A DNA stretch of 10,095 nt from an uncultured Alphaproteobacteria bacterium (lineage in GTDB: Bacteria; Pseudomonadota; Alphaproteobacteria; RF32; CAG-239): the NCBI GenBank assembly GCA_944391355.1, contig CALXTG010000082.1, forward strand, positions 1-10,095, read 5' to 3'. This document shows, in pieces, positions 1 through 7,054 of this stretch. Below the pieces are notes generated by a model. That model ran no database searches, was not told the DNA's origin, and was given only the letters and a program-made list of their open reading frames with translations. The position numbers were made by a program, and so were the translations under genes. Positions within the stretch are counted from its first letter, which is position 1. Every line of letters starts with the position of its first letter.

Positions 1-314
1 AGGAAGGTTATCTGTGTTTTAACAATTATGAACTCCACCCGATTGCCAAAGAAATATTAAACAAGCGTAACAAGGAAGTTGTCAAACTGACCGAAAAAGA
101 AGTCGCGGTCATAAAATATCTTTACAAAGCCAAAGATAAAATCGTCTCGAGGCAGGAACTTTTGCAAGAGGTTTGGGGATACAGCCCCGAAGTGTCGACG
201 CATACGATCGAAACCCATATCTACCGCCTGCGCCAAAAGGTCGAGCATGAAGACGAAAGCGCGCAGCTGATTGTCACCACCGAGGGCGGATACCGCTTAA
301 ACGGGCTTAATTAA
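1..314 (+). CDS. OmpR/PhoB-family response regulator, C-terminal DNA-binding domain (5' end outside window)
   Basis: The frame is open from base 3 to a TAA at 312-314 and gives 103 residues of a winged-helix (Trans_reg_C) domain. Visible hallmarks are the LTEKEVAVIKYL first helix region, the SRQELLQEVWGY segment, the recognition helix STHTIETHIYRLRQKVE and the C-terminal hairpin VTTEGGYRL. These are characteristic of OmpR/PhoB transcription factors, which bind direct-repeat operators after phosphorylation of an N-terminal receiver domain. That receiver domain would lie upstream of the window, so target genes and the partner kinase cannot be seen. The divergent wing and helix residues do not identify a specific member such as PhoB or CtrA. 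The gene ends at a strong hairpin terminator shared with the convergent gene. Family assignment is confident; the specific role is unknown. Confidence 0.93.
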   Translation, partial: EGYLCFNNYELHPIAKEILNKRNKEVVKLTEKEVAVIKYLYKAKDKIVSRQELLQEVWGYSPEVSTHTIETHIYRLRQKVEHEDESAQLIVTTEGGYRLNGLN

Positions 315-320
315 AAAGTA

Positions 321-349
321 AACCTCCCGTCTGAACGGGAGGTTTTAGA
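321..349. terminator. Bidirectional rho-independent terminator between convergent genes
   Basis: A perfect 10-bp stem (AACCTCCCGT, 321-330, with ACGGGAGGTT, 335-344) encloses a 4-nt loop (CTGA). On the plus strand it is followed by a short T-rich run and lies 6 nt after the response-regulator stop. Read on the minus strand it is followed by TTTACTTTTTAA, a better U-tract, and lies 8 nt after the stop of the 353-847 gene. It probably terminates both transcripts. Confidence 0.9.
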
Positions 350-352
350 TAA

Positions 353-847
353 CTAAATCTTAGCCAGATAACGAACAATTCCGGATGACTGTCCGTCATC
401 AGCCAGCATATAGTTTCTGCGGCCGATTTCATCTCCGCCGATTTCTCTAAGCGTTTTATTGACGACGTTCAACATGCCATTGATAACATAAGCTTCTTTC
501 TCCGTCATCAAATGCCACCGGTAACCCGCAGGAAGGTTATTCATATATCTTTGCGCTTCGTCGCGAGAAAACGGACAGCCGCTTTCCTGCGGGAAAAGCA
601 GATATTTGTTCTGCAGAAGAATACCGACCAGTATTTTTCCGCATATTTTTTCATAGCTGCGAGAACCGTCCTGATAGACGACCTCAAGCGGCAGTACAGA
701 TTTGGCCGGTGCCGGCCTGGCTTCGCAAACTTTATTGTCATCGTTGAGCTTATAGGCCGAAAGCAGATATTTAACCAATTGCTTGATATCTTCTTTTGAG
801 AAATTCAGCATTTTGATTAAATCGGTAATAATTTTTATTTTTTCCAT
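353..847 (-). CDS. Hypothetical protein, 164 residues
   Basis: I do not recognise this protein. It begins with a lysine-rich helical segment (MEKIKIITDLIKMLNFSKED), followed by a linker with several Ala/Pro (about residues 43-50) and then a mixed alpha/beta part. The C-terminal part contains LPAGYRWHLMTEKEA (residues 105-119) and YMLADDG (146-152). That pattern faintly recalls the 'GWRLPT..E' core of DUF1566/FISUMP-type domains, but key positions differ, so this is only a hint. There is no signal peptide or membrane segment. The ATG at 847 has no convincing Shine-Dalgarno sequence, only an AT-rich leader; Met13 is an alternative start. It follows the large PcfJ-domain gene by 44 nt on the same strand with no strong terminator between them, so co-transcription is possible. 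It ends at the shared terminator at 321-344. Confidence 0.65.
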   Translation of the reverse strand: MEKIKIITDLIKMLNFSKEDIKQLVKYLLSAYKLNDDNKVCEARPAPAKSVLPLEVVYQDGSRSYEKICGKILVGILLQNKYLLFPQESGCPFSRDEAQRYMNNLPAGYRWHLMTEKEAYVINGMLNVVNKTLREIGGDEIGRRNYMLADDGQSSGIVRYLAKI

Positions 848-891
848 AATTATAACTTTTTTAAATTACACAATAATTTTTTGAATCTTTT

Positions 892-3777
892 TTAATCTCG
901 TCCTCTGTCAAACTGCGGAGACAAACCCGCGGCCAGAACCAAACCTTTAAGCTTTTTTTCGCAACGCGGCGGGATCAGAAGCTTTTTGAGTTTCGGACAA
1001 GCGGTTTTTTCCATATCCAGCTCCTGTAAAGCCGTGCAATTCTCAAGATTAAATTCTTTCAGCAGCGGAAATTTTATCTCGCTGAGTCTGATTTTTTCTA
1101 TTTCGGCCGGAAGTTTCAAAGCGCCGATAGACAGGGTCTCCGTGTTCCAGCTCTGCAGACTGAACTCTTTCATTTCCCGGCAGGAAGAAAAATCCAAAAC
1201 CGTTTCGTCTTTAAATTTTGCGCCGGAAACTTCAATTTCCCGTAAACTCGGCGGGAAAGCAAAATGTTCCACGCCCTGCAATTCGCATTGCCTCAGCCGC
1301 AGCTGCTGCAGGCCGTTAAAACGGTTAAAATCCATATCTGTTCCGTCGGCAAAGCGGCAGTTGTAAAAAGCCAGATATTTAAGCCCTTTCGGCAGCCGGA
1401 GCGCCTGAGCGGAGCTGAAATCAATATTATTCAATTGCAGGCTTTCAAGATTTTTATAGCCGCTTAAGTTCGGCAAATCCGCCTTATTTTTTTCTGCATT
1501 ATCCTTGCAAAAGTCCAGCATCAGGTGTTTTACCTGCGGAGGAAGTTTTATTTTATCCGGAGCAGGCAGATTGCGGCATTTTTGAAAAGAAACCACCGCG
1601 CCGGCGAAAAGCATCGGAATGGTATTATCTTCCAAAAACATTCCGCGGCGGTTAAATATATTAATCTTGCGGCCCGGGCTTTCATACATTCTTTGCAGGC
1701 CGCTGAGGTCAAATTTGTCAACCGCGGCAAAATCCGGTTCATCAAAAATAAGATTATAAGCTCCGGCCAGGGAAGCAAGGGTGGTATCAGTTCCTTTCTC
1801 TATTTTTCCTGATATTTTCACTTCTTCGCAAATCAGGTGTTTAAGATCTGCATCTGCCCAATATGAGAGCTCATTCCCCAAATAAGCGACAGTAATATTT
1901 TCTTTAAGCCGGGTGATATCGAAAAATTTATTACAGCCGCTGGCGGAGGATGTCTGTAAATCGTTAAAAGCAATTAAACCTGTGACTCTTTCCGGATCGA
2001 CCGAAGACATAAAGCCGAGTTCTCTGTATATTTCAGAATCAATCCGCGGCAGCAATTCGTCAATCGGTCTGTTTCCCAAAATTTCGGAAATATAACTGCG
2101 AGCTGTCTGATAATTATTAAAAGCGGCTGGAGTATATCTGTCTTTTCCCAGCTGCTCAATTTTTTTGAACTTTTTGACACTGTCAAGGGTTTCCTTGTCC
2201 ATTTCTTTCGTAATTAAAAATTTCTCAACAGAAACCAGGTGTTCTTTATCTTTAAATAACTGCAGCTCATCTTGCCGGAGTTCTTTTATTTCAATATCTT
2301 CTTTAAGGGAGATAATATCAACCAGGTTTTTATAGCAGGGACCGGAGACCGCTTCGATATAACCAAGGTCTTTCCAAAATGCCGGGTCAATGCGCGGCAG
2401 CAGCCCTTCAATCGGTTGGTTTCCGAAAAGTTCGGAAATATAACGGCGGGCAGCCAGATTAAGTCTGTTGCTTTTGCCGTTATCCGGGATATCGATATCC
2501 AAAGCCATAACAAATTCGTCATCTAAGAGCAGGCAGTTGCTGTCCTTGCGAAGATGATTTATATGTTTGAATTTTTTTGCGTTTTTCAGTGTTTTGCAGT
2601 CAAGTTTATTGCCGAGCAGAAAGTCTTCAATTGAAACTAAATGTTCTTTGTCTTTGAACAAAGGCATTTCGTTTTGATGAAGCGTTGAAAAAAACACTTC
2701 TTCCTTCAGGTTGGTAATATCAATAATTTTGCCTTGGGTATCAACCCAGAAACCGATATTTTTCAGGTCGGATATTTGCCTTTGTTTTGCTTTGCCGGCT
2801 TTTGCGGAAAGCCAGCGGACAGCCTCTCGCATCACCGGTATATATTCCGGTGAGATTATTTGGTCTTTAAAGCCTTTAATCTGTTTAATCTCTCCGTCGA
2901 TATATTCAATGGTTGCATGCGGCAGCCATTCTCCTTCTGCCGTATCATCGCGCAGCGAATAAATCTGCGTTTTGCCGCTTTTTATTTTTTTGTCATAACC
3001 GCCTTTGCCGACACAATGCTCCATTTTGGCGCTTTCATAATCCAGCGCTTTTTCATTATGCAGCCGTACCAGCTGCAGATTTTGTTCCGGAAACCTTTTG
3101 ACGACTTCGGCGCCGCAGCGGCTGGCTTTAACCGGGCCGTCTTCCATAATATCGCCGTCATTAAGATGTTCAAACAAATTATCGGCATACTCCACCAGTC
3201 CGCCCCAGTTATTTATGCCGTTCAGCAGGGTTTTAAAATGTCCGGGCGTTTTAACCTTGTCCGGATAGCGGTTAAGGTAAGCGCCGACAAAATCGCGGAT
3301 ATGCCCGGCCTCCTGCATAATCTCGGAAGCCCGCAGCCGCTCGGCATCAACAATTAAATCTCCCCGGCTGTCCTGATGAAAGCGGAGCGGATTATTTTCC
3401 AACAATTCCCGCGCCAGATATTTTTGCAATAAAAATCCGCTGCAAACGCAAATTTTGGCCTCGTCGCTCAAAACATTAAAATGGTCGCCGTTCTGCTGCT
3501 CTTTAAGAAGCTTAACCTGTTCCTGACGGCGGCGGCGCAGTTCGGCCATTTTCAGGCCGGCAGCCTTTTTATCGGTGCTTAAACGAATATCTTCCGCAGC
3601 CTGTTTGATTTCGGCATTCAGACGGTAAAGCTGTTTTTGCAGCTGTGCTTTTTGTTTTTTTAATTTCGCGCCGGAAGACATCAGGGCATGATAATAACTG
3701 CCCAGTTCGCCCATGGCGTCCTGAGAATATACCTCACGCAAAACGGCAATATATTCTTTAAAATTGGCAATTTTCAT
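892..3777 (-). CDS. Large PcfJ-domain protein with tandem internal repeats and a leucine-rich C-terminus
   Basis: This is a 961-residue protein if translation starts at the ATG at 3777 (MKIANFKEY). The frame stays open to 3870, but a sigma-70-like promoter lies inside that extension and AGGAG sits at 3795-3791, so 3777 is preferred. From the N-terminus (numbered from 3777) it has a charged coiled coil at about 35-95. A PcfJ-type domain follows at about 233-323, with EHCVG at 253-257, the strand IYSLRDD, HATIEY and the IKQIKGF segment. Two repeats of about 120-130 residues occupy about 338-588, and a degenerate third copy follows. Irregular leucine-rich repeats cover about 739-940. PcfJ was named from an Enterococcus conjugative plasmid; its biochemical function is not established. 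No signal peptide or membrane helix is seen, so a cytoplasmic location is likely. It sits between rpsA and an unknown gene, which suggests an accessory insertion in a housekeeping neighbourhood. Confidence 0.85.
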   Translation of the reverse strand: MKIANFKEYIAVLREVYSQDAMGELGSYYHALMSSGAKLKKQKAQLQKQLYRLNAEIKQAAEDIRLSTDKKAAGLKMAELRRRRQEQVKLLKEQQNGDHFNVLSDEAKICVCSGFLLQKYLARELLENNPLRFHQDSRGDLIVDAERLRASEIMQEAGHIRDFVGAYLNRYPDKVKTPGHFKTLLNGINNWGGLVEYADNLFEHLNDGDIMEDGPVKASRCGAEVVKRFPEQNLQLVRLHNEKALDYESAKMEHCVGKGGYDKKIKSGKTQIYSLRDDTAEGEWLPHATIEYIDGEIKQIKGFKDQIISPEYIPVMREAVRWLSAKAGKAKQRQISDLKNIGFWVDTQGKIIDITNLKEEVFFSTLHQNEMPLFKDKEHLVSIEDFLLGNKLDCKTLKNAKKFKHINHLRKDSNCLLLDDEFVMALDIDIPDNGKSNRLNLAARRYISELFGNQPIEGLLPRIDPAFWKDLGYIEAVSGPCYKNLVDIISLKEDIEIKELRQDELQLFKDKEHLVSVEKFLITKEMDKETLDSVKKFKKIEQLGKDRYTPAAFNNYQTARSYISEILGNRPIDELLPRIDSEIYRELGFMSSVDPERVTGLIAFNDLQTSSASGCNKFFDITRLKENITVAYLGNELSYWADADLKHLICEEVKISGKIEKGTDTTLASLAGAYNLIFDEPDFAAVDKFDLSGLQRMYESPGRKINIFNRRGMFLEDNTIPMLFAGAVVSFQKCRNLPAPDKIKLPPQVKHLMLDFCKDNAEKNKADLPNLSGYKNLESLQLNNIDFSSAQALRLPKGLKYLAFYNCRFADGTDMDFNRFNGLQQLRLRQCELQGVEHFAFPPSLREIEVSGAKFKDETVLDFSSCREMKEFSLQSWNTETLSIGALKLPAEIEKIRLSEIKFPLLKEFNLENCTALQELDMEKTACPKLKKLLIPPRCEKKLKGLVLAAGLSPQFDRGRD
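1801..2766 (-). repeat. Tandem intragenic repeat, two good copies plus a degenerate third
   Basis: Within the PcfJ-domain gene, copy 1 (2766-2371) and copy 2 (2370-2014) encode the same order of motifs: a (V/I)DI..LKE strand, LFKDKEHLVS(I/V)E.FL, a KKFK.I..L segment, YISE(L/I)(F/L)GN.PI, and LLPRID followed by a (D/E)LG(Y/F) linker that opens the next copy. A third copy (about 2022-1801) keeps only DITRLKENI and a diverged continuation. Similarity is also visible in the DNA, for example TTCGGAAATATAAC near 2431 and again near 2080, which suggests duplication rather than convergence. Confidence 0.85.
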
Positions 3778-3790
3778 TATTCTGGCAAAT

Positions 3791-3831
3791 CTCCTGCCGA
3801 AAATATAGCAAAACTCCCCGAAAATTGTCAA
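3791..3831 (-). promoter_or_regulatory. Sigma-70-like promoter and ribosome binding site for the PcfJ-domain gene
   Basis: Read on the minus strand, a consensus -35 TTGACA (3831-3826) is followed after 18 nt by TATATT (3807-3802); an alternative CTATAT gives a 17-nt spacer. Initiation about 7 nt further on would fall near 3795, at the AGGAG (3795-3791) that lies 13 nt before the ATG at 3777. The mRNA leader would therefore be very short. This supports ATG 3777 over upstream in-frame starts. Confidence 0.7.
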
Positions 3832-3871
3832 CTTTAAATTTGACAAAATTTTCAAAAACCGTGCCGACAAT

Positions 3872-3907
3872 AAAAAAACCGGAGGCAGATTGCCCCCGGT
3901 TTTTTTT
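3872..3907 (-). terminator. Rho-independent terminator of rpsA
   Basis: On the minus strand the sequence CCGGGGGCA (3899-3891), loop ATC, TGCCTCCGG (3887-3879) forms a 9-bp stem with one G-U pair, flanked by an A-run before and TTTTTTT after. It starts about 20 nt past the rpsA stop. On the plus strand the same position would be an A-C mismatch, so the minus-strand reading is favoured. Confidence 0.9.
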
Positions 3908-3925
3908 ATTAAGACTGGTTAAGTC

Positions 3926-5608
3926 TTAAGCGTTCTTTTTCAGAGCTTCGCCTAAAACATCACCGAAAGTCGAGCCGGTAGAAGCAGAGGAATATTCTTC
4001 CAAAGCTTTCTTTTCTTCGTCGATTTCAAGAGCTTTAATCGAGAGGCCGAGTTTGTTGTTCTTCTTGTCTACAGAAGTAACTTTGGCTTCTACGACGTCG
4101 CCGTCTTTGAATTCTTCGGGATTCTGTCCGGCTTTGTCGCGGGACAGATCGGCTTTTTTAATGCTGGTATTGATACCGTTGACTTCTACGTTGACAACTT
4201 TGTCATCGTGTCCGGTAACGGTTGCTTTAACAACATCACCTTTTTTCAGGCCGTCCAGAGCCGAAGCGACAACGTCTTCGGAGAGCTGTTTGATACCGAG
4301 GCTGATACGTTCTTTTTCAATATCGACATCGATAATTTTAGCCTGAATATCCTGGCCTTTGGTATAGTCTTTAACGGCTTCTTCACCGGATTTGTCCCAG
4401 GAAATGTCGGACAGGTGGATCATGCCGTCAATTTCGTCGGACAGGCCGACGAACAGGCCGAATTCGGTAATGTTTTTAATTTTGCCTTCAATAACCGAGC
4501 CGACCGGATGTTCTTCAACATAAGCGGCCCAAGGATTCGGCGTGCACTGTTTAATACCGAGGCTGATGCGGCGTTTGTCGGCATCAACTTCCAAAACCTT
4601 AACTTCAACTTCCTGAGAAGTCGAAACGATTTTGCCCGGGTGAACATTTTTGCGGGTCCAGCTCATTTCAGAAACATGAACCAAACCTTCAATGCCGTCT
4701 TCGAGTTCGACAAATGCGCCGTAATCGGTAATATTGGTAACTTTACCTTTATAAACTTCACCGACGGTAAAGCGGCTGGCAACTTCCTGCCAGGGGTCGT
4801 TTTCCAGCTGTTTCATGCCGAGGCTGATACGCTGATTGTCTTCATTGAATTTGATAACCTGAACTTTAACCGTCTGGCCGACCGACAGAACTTCGGCGGG
4901 GTGGTTAATGCGTTTCCAGGAAATATCAGTAACGTGCAGCAAGCCGTCAACGCCGCCCAGGTCGATAAATGCGCCGTAATCGGTGATGTTTTTGACCACA
5001 CCGTCAAGAATTGAACCTTCTTTGAGGGTATCAATCAGTTCGGCGCGGGCTTCGGCGCGGGTTTCTTCAAGAACAACGCGGCGGGAAACAACGATATTGC
5101 CTCTCAGCTTGTCCATTTTTAAAATCTGGAACGGCTGGGAAATACCCATCAAAGGCGTAATGTCGCGAATGGGGCGGATATCGATCTGCGAACCGGGCAG
5201 GAAAGCAATCGCGCCGTTAAGGTCAACGGTGAAACCGCCTTTAACGCGGCCGAAGATAACGCCGTTGACTCTTTCGCCGGAGTTAAGGCATTTTTCAAGA
5301 TCCTGCCAAACTTCTTCGCGGCGGGCTTTTTCGCGTGACAAGACGATGTTGCCGTCTTTGTCTTCATAGCGGTCGACATAAACTTCGATCTGATCGCCGA
5401 CTTTGAGTTCGGGATTCTGACCGAATTCGCGCAGCGGAATACGGCCTTCCGATTTCAAGCCGACATCAACGACGGCAAAATCGGGGGTCAATTTGATAAT
5501 AGTGCCTTTAACAACCGAACCGGTAATACCGTTATCGCCGAACTGCTCGTTGAGCAGAGCTTCAAAATTTTCGGTCATTTCAGGAATTTTTACTTCAGTA
5601 TTTGTCAT
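3926..5608 (-). CDS. rpsA: 30S ribosomal protein S1
   Basis: This encodes a 560-residue protein with six S1 (OB-fold) RNA-binding domains, the full-length proteobacterial arrangement. S1 sits on the small ribosomal subunit and captures and unfolds mRNA for initiation, especially on messages with weak Shine-Dalgarno sequences. Counting from ATG 5608, the domains lie at about 30-94, 110-180, 199-266, 284-352, 371-439 and 456-525. Domains 3-5 show the classic pattern GxV.NIT(D/E)(Y/F)G.FV.L...(D/E)GL(L/V)H(V/I)S(D/E)(I/M)SW and end in RISLG(M/I)KQ. The C-terminal GDVLGEALKK tail resembles alphaproteobacterial S1. An in-frame TTG at 5626 could add six residues, but ATG MTNTEVK is the more usual start. 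No clear Shine-Dalgarno precedes it, which recalls E. coli rpsA, where the start region is structured and autoregulated. The gene lies downstream of cmk, a widely conserved pairing. Confidence 0.98.
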   Translation of the reverse strand: MTNTEVKIPEMTENFEALLNEQFGDNGITGSVVKGTIIKLTPDFAVVDVGLKSEGRIPLREFGQNPELKVGDQIEVYVDRYEDKDGNIVLSREKARREEVWQDLEKCLNSGERVNGVIFGRVKGGFTVDLNGAIAFLPGSQIDIRPIRDITPLMGISQPFQILKMDKLRGNIVVSRRVVLEETRAEARAELIDTLKEGSILDGVVKNITDYGAFIDLGGVDGLLHVTDISWKRINHPAEVLSVGQTVKVQVIKFNEDNQRISLGMKQLENDPWQEVASRFTVGEVYKGKVTNITDYGAFVELEDGIEGLVHVSEMSWTRKNVHPGKIVSTSQEVEVKVLEVDADKRRISLGIKQCTPNPWAAYVEEHPVGSVIEGKIKNITEFGLFVGLSDEIDGMIHLSDISWDKSGEEAVKDYTKGQDIQAKIIDVDIEKERISLGIKQLSEDVVASALDGLKKGDVVKATVTGHDDKVVNVEVNGINTSIKKADLSRDKAGQNPEEFKDGDVVEAKVTSVDKKNNKLGLSIKALEIDEEKKALEEYSSASTGSTFGDVLGEALKKNA

Positions 5609-5716
5609 AAAATTACGTAATTTCAAAACATTGCCGGCCCAAAATGCGGGCGGACTTGTGCGAGGTTAAATCAATGGCCGCAATCGGCGCACCCCGAAAA
5701 TCTGCGGACAGGCTTC

Positions 5717-5744
5717 TTTATACACTTAAATATTTATTTTTCAA
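5717..5744 (-). promoter_or_regulatory. Likely rpsA promoter
   Basis: On the minus strand TTGAAA (5744-5739), a 16-nt spacer and TATAAA (5722-5717) form a plausible sigma-70 promoter straddling the cmk stop codon. Transcription from about 5710 would give an rpsA leader of about 100 nt. That leader holds GC-rich segments with partial self-complementarity (CCGCA/TGCGG and TCGG/CCGA, about 5679-5708). A structured, possibly S1-autoregulated leader is conceivable, but that is inference only. Confidence 0.5.
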
Positions 5745-5749
5745 GCTTT

Positions 5750-6406
5750 TTATTTATGAGCGTCAATGACGCCGGCCGCAACACCGACCATTTCTTCGAT
5801 ATTCAGTTCCGAATTATCCATAATAACGGCGTCTTCGGCCGGTTTCAGCGGAGCCGCCGCCCGTTTGCTGTCGCGTTCGTCCCGGGCTTTCATATCGGCA
5901 AGGACTTCGGCATAAGGCGTTTCCATACCTTTGGCCTGAAGCTCCTTAAAACGCCGTTCGGCGCGGATTTCCGGAGAAGCGGTAATAAAAAACTTAAAAT
6001 CGGCCTGCGGACAAACCACCGTCCCGGTATCGCGGCCGTCATAAACGGCGCCGTTGGCCGGTGTTCCGTCGGCAAAAACTGGATTTAAGGCAAAATCGCG
6101 CTGCATTTGCAACAAAGCCTGCCGAACCCCGGGATAAGCCGAAACCACCGAAGCGGCAACGCCGTTTTTGCTGCTGCGAAACTCAGGATTCTTGGCCAGT
6201 TCCAGCATTTGCGGAAAAGTCAGCTTTCGGGCATATTCTTCGGCGGCTGCGGCATCGTTAATATCGCGGCCGTCCAGAGTCATTGCCAGTCCCACGGCGC
6301 GATAAGTCATGCCTGTGTCGAAATAAGCCAGACCGTATTTCTCGGCCAGTTTTGCCGCTAAAGTTCCCTTTCCGGCCGCTGCCGGTCCGTCAATCGTGAT
6401 AATCAT
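5750..6406 (-). CDS. cmk: Cytidylate (CMP/dCMP) kinase
   Basis: This is a 218-residue P-loop kinase that phosphorylates CMP and dCMP to the diphosphates using ATP, in pyrimidine nucleotide salvage and supply. The Walker A loop GPAAAGKG is at residues 7-14. The substrate-binding segment FDTGMTYRAV is at 29-38 (usually LDTGAMYRA), the family signature GRDTGTVVCP is at 124-133 (usually GRDIGTVV.P), the lid ARDERDSKR is at 174-182, and LKPAEDAVIMDNS is at 187-199. A short extra loop before GRDTGT (about 105-120) is tolerated in this family. The ATG at 6406 has only a weak GGA upstream. The gene precedes rpsA with a 141-nt gap, the common proteobacterial order. ihfB, which follows rpsA in E. coli, is absent here. 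Confidence 0.97.
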   Translation of the reverse strand: MIITIDGPAAAGKGTLAAKLAEKYGLAYFDTGMTYRAVGLAMTLDGRDINDAAAAEEYARKLTFPQMLELAKNPEFRSSKNGVAASVVSAYPGVRQALLQMQRDFALNPVFADGTPANGAVYDGRDTGTVVCPQADFKFFITASPEIRAERRFKELQAKGMETPYAEVLADMKARDERDSKRAAAPLKPAEDAVIMDNSELNIEEMVGVAAGVIDAHK

Positions 6407-6469
6407 GTCTTTTTTCCGGTTTTTTGCAATAATTTAACTGAACTTTAACATAACTTATTTAATCTGAAA

Positions 6470-6485
6470 TGGTATGATAATTATA
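6470..6485. promoter_or_regulatory. Divergent promoter region between cmk and the plus-strand operon
   Basis: The 110-bp gap (6407-6516) is AT-rich. On the plus strand TGGTATGAT (6470-6478) is an extended -10 motif with no good -35, suitable for the operon starting at 6517. On the minus strand TATAAT (6485-6480) overlaps it and could serve cmk, also without a clear -35. The overlap would make the two promoters compete. This rests on motif matching alone. Confidence 0.4.
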
Positions 6486-6516
6486 CAGTTTTCAACCGAT
6501 TTTGCGGAGTTAAAAT

Positions 6517-7053
6517 ATGTTCGGATTTTTAGTGGGGATGTTTCTTCTGTTTAACGCCGCGGCGGCCGAAGCTCAAATCGTGCAAAGTGCCGAGTCGGTT
6601 TTTGCTAACGATGTTTTTGTCGGCGTCAGCAGGCCGACAACCCTTAAATATCCTCATAAAGAAAAGCCTGCCTCACAGCGGCGGGGCGTTTTTGAATGCG
6701 ATAAATCTCAGCCTGCCTTTGACACGCAGGAATACCGGGATTCGGTTTCAACGCGTTTTTTTGCCGAATATCAGCCCTCGATCCACCTTGTCGACGTTGA
6801 TAAGCCTTTTCAACGGATTGTCGTTAATCCCGGCGATGAAATACATATCCGGCTGATTGAGAAAAGCGGCACAAATTGGAACTATGATTTAAGCGGCGAA
6901 GACGTCGTCCTGCTCGAAAGCCGCAAATTGGGAAATATCCTGACTTTGGTTTTGCAGGCTGCCAAACCCGGCGCCGCGCTGCTCTATCTTGACCGCCTCA
7001 GCGGAACGGAAGTGACCGCGGTGCGCAAAGTTAAAATCGTTGTAGGCCGCTGA
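6517..7053 (+). CDS. Secreted protein with a possible chagasin-like (I42 inhibitor) domain
   Basis: This is a 178-residue exported protein. A hydrophobic N-terminus (FLVGMFLLFNAAAAEA) and the A-E-A motif suggest signal peptidase cleavage after residue 19. The n-region unusually has no Lys/Arg, but an in-frame TAA at 6511 rules out an earlier start, and GGAG at 6506-6509 fits ATG 6517 with 7-nt spacing. The C-terminal part (about 97-176) is beta-rich: VNPGDEIHIRL, KSGTNWNYDL, LTLVLQAAKPGAALLYLDR and KVKIVV. The order resembles chagasin-type cysteine protease inhibitors, in which a GD-E strand, an NxTGYxW loop and a G-x-A-x-L-x-Y strand recur. The inhibitory loop here, SGTNWNY, is not canonical, so inhibitor activity is uncertain and it may be another immunoglobulin-like fold. 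It is the first gene of the operon, 1 nt before rsmE, although no functional link is obvious. Confidence 0.75.
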   Translation: MFGFLVGMFLLFNAAAAEAQIVQSAESVFANDVFVGVSRPTTLKYPHKEKPASQRRGVFECDKSQPAFDTQEYRDSVSTRFFAEYQPSIHLVDVDKPFQRIVVNPGDEIHIRLIEKSGTNWNYDLSGEDVVLLESRKLGNILTLVLQAAKPGAALLYLDRLSGTEVTAVRKVKIVVGR

Positions 7054-7054
7054 G

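Noticed and set aside
848..853. TATAAT on the minus strand immediately before the ATG at 847
   Set aside because: A start site from this -10 would fall inside the coding sequence, and no -35 is seen; it is likely chance in an AT-rich gap.
863..879. AAATTA/TAATTT inverted repeat between the two accessory genes as a terminator
   Set aside because: The stem is only A-T pairs and would be too weak for intrinsic termination.
3778..3870. N-terminal extension of the PcfJ-domain gene from an upstream start at 3870
   Set aside because: The segment contains the probable promoter and lies directly after the rpsA terminator; the ATG at 3777 has an AGGAG and a typical start.
4208..5014. Long open frame (268 codons) on the plus strand inside rpsA
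   Set aside because: It is antisense to well-conserved S1 domains, rich in Phe/Asn/Val as expected from reading repetitive S1 codons backwards, and has no family resemblance.
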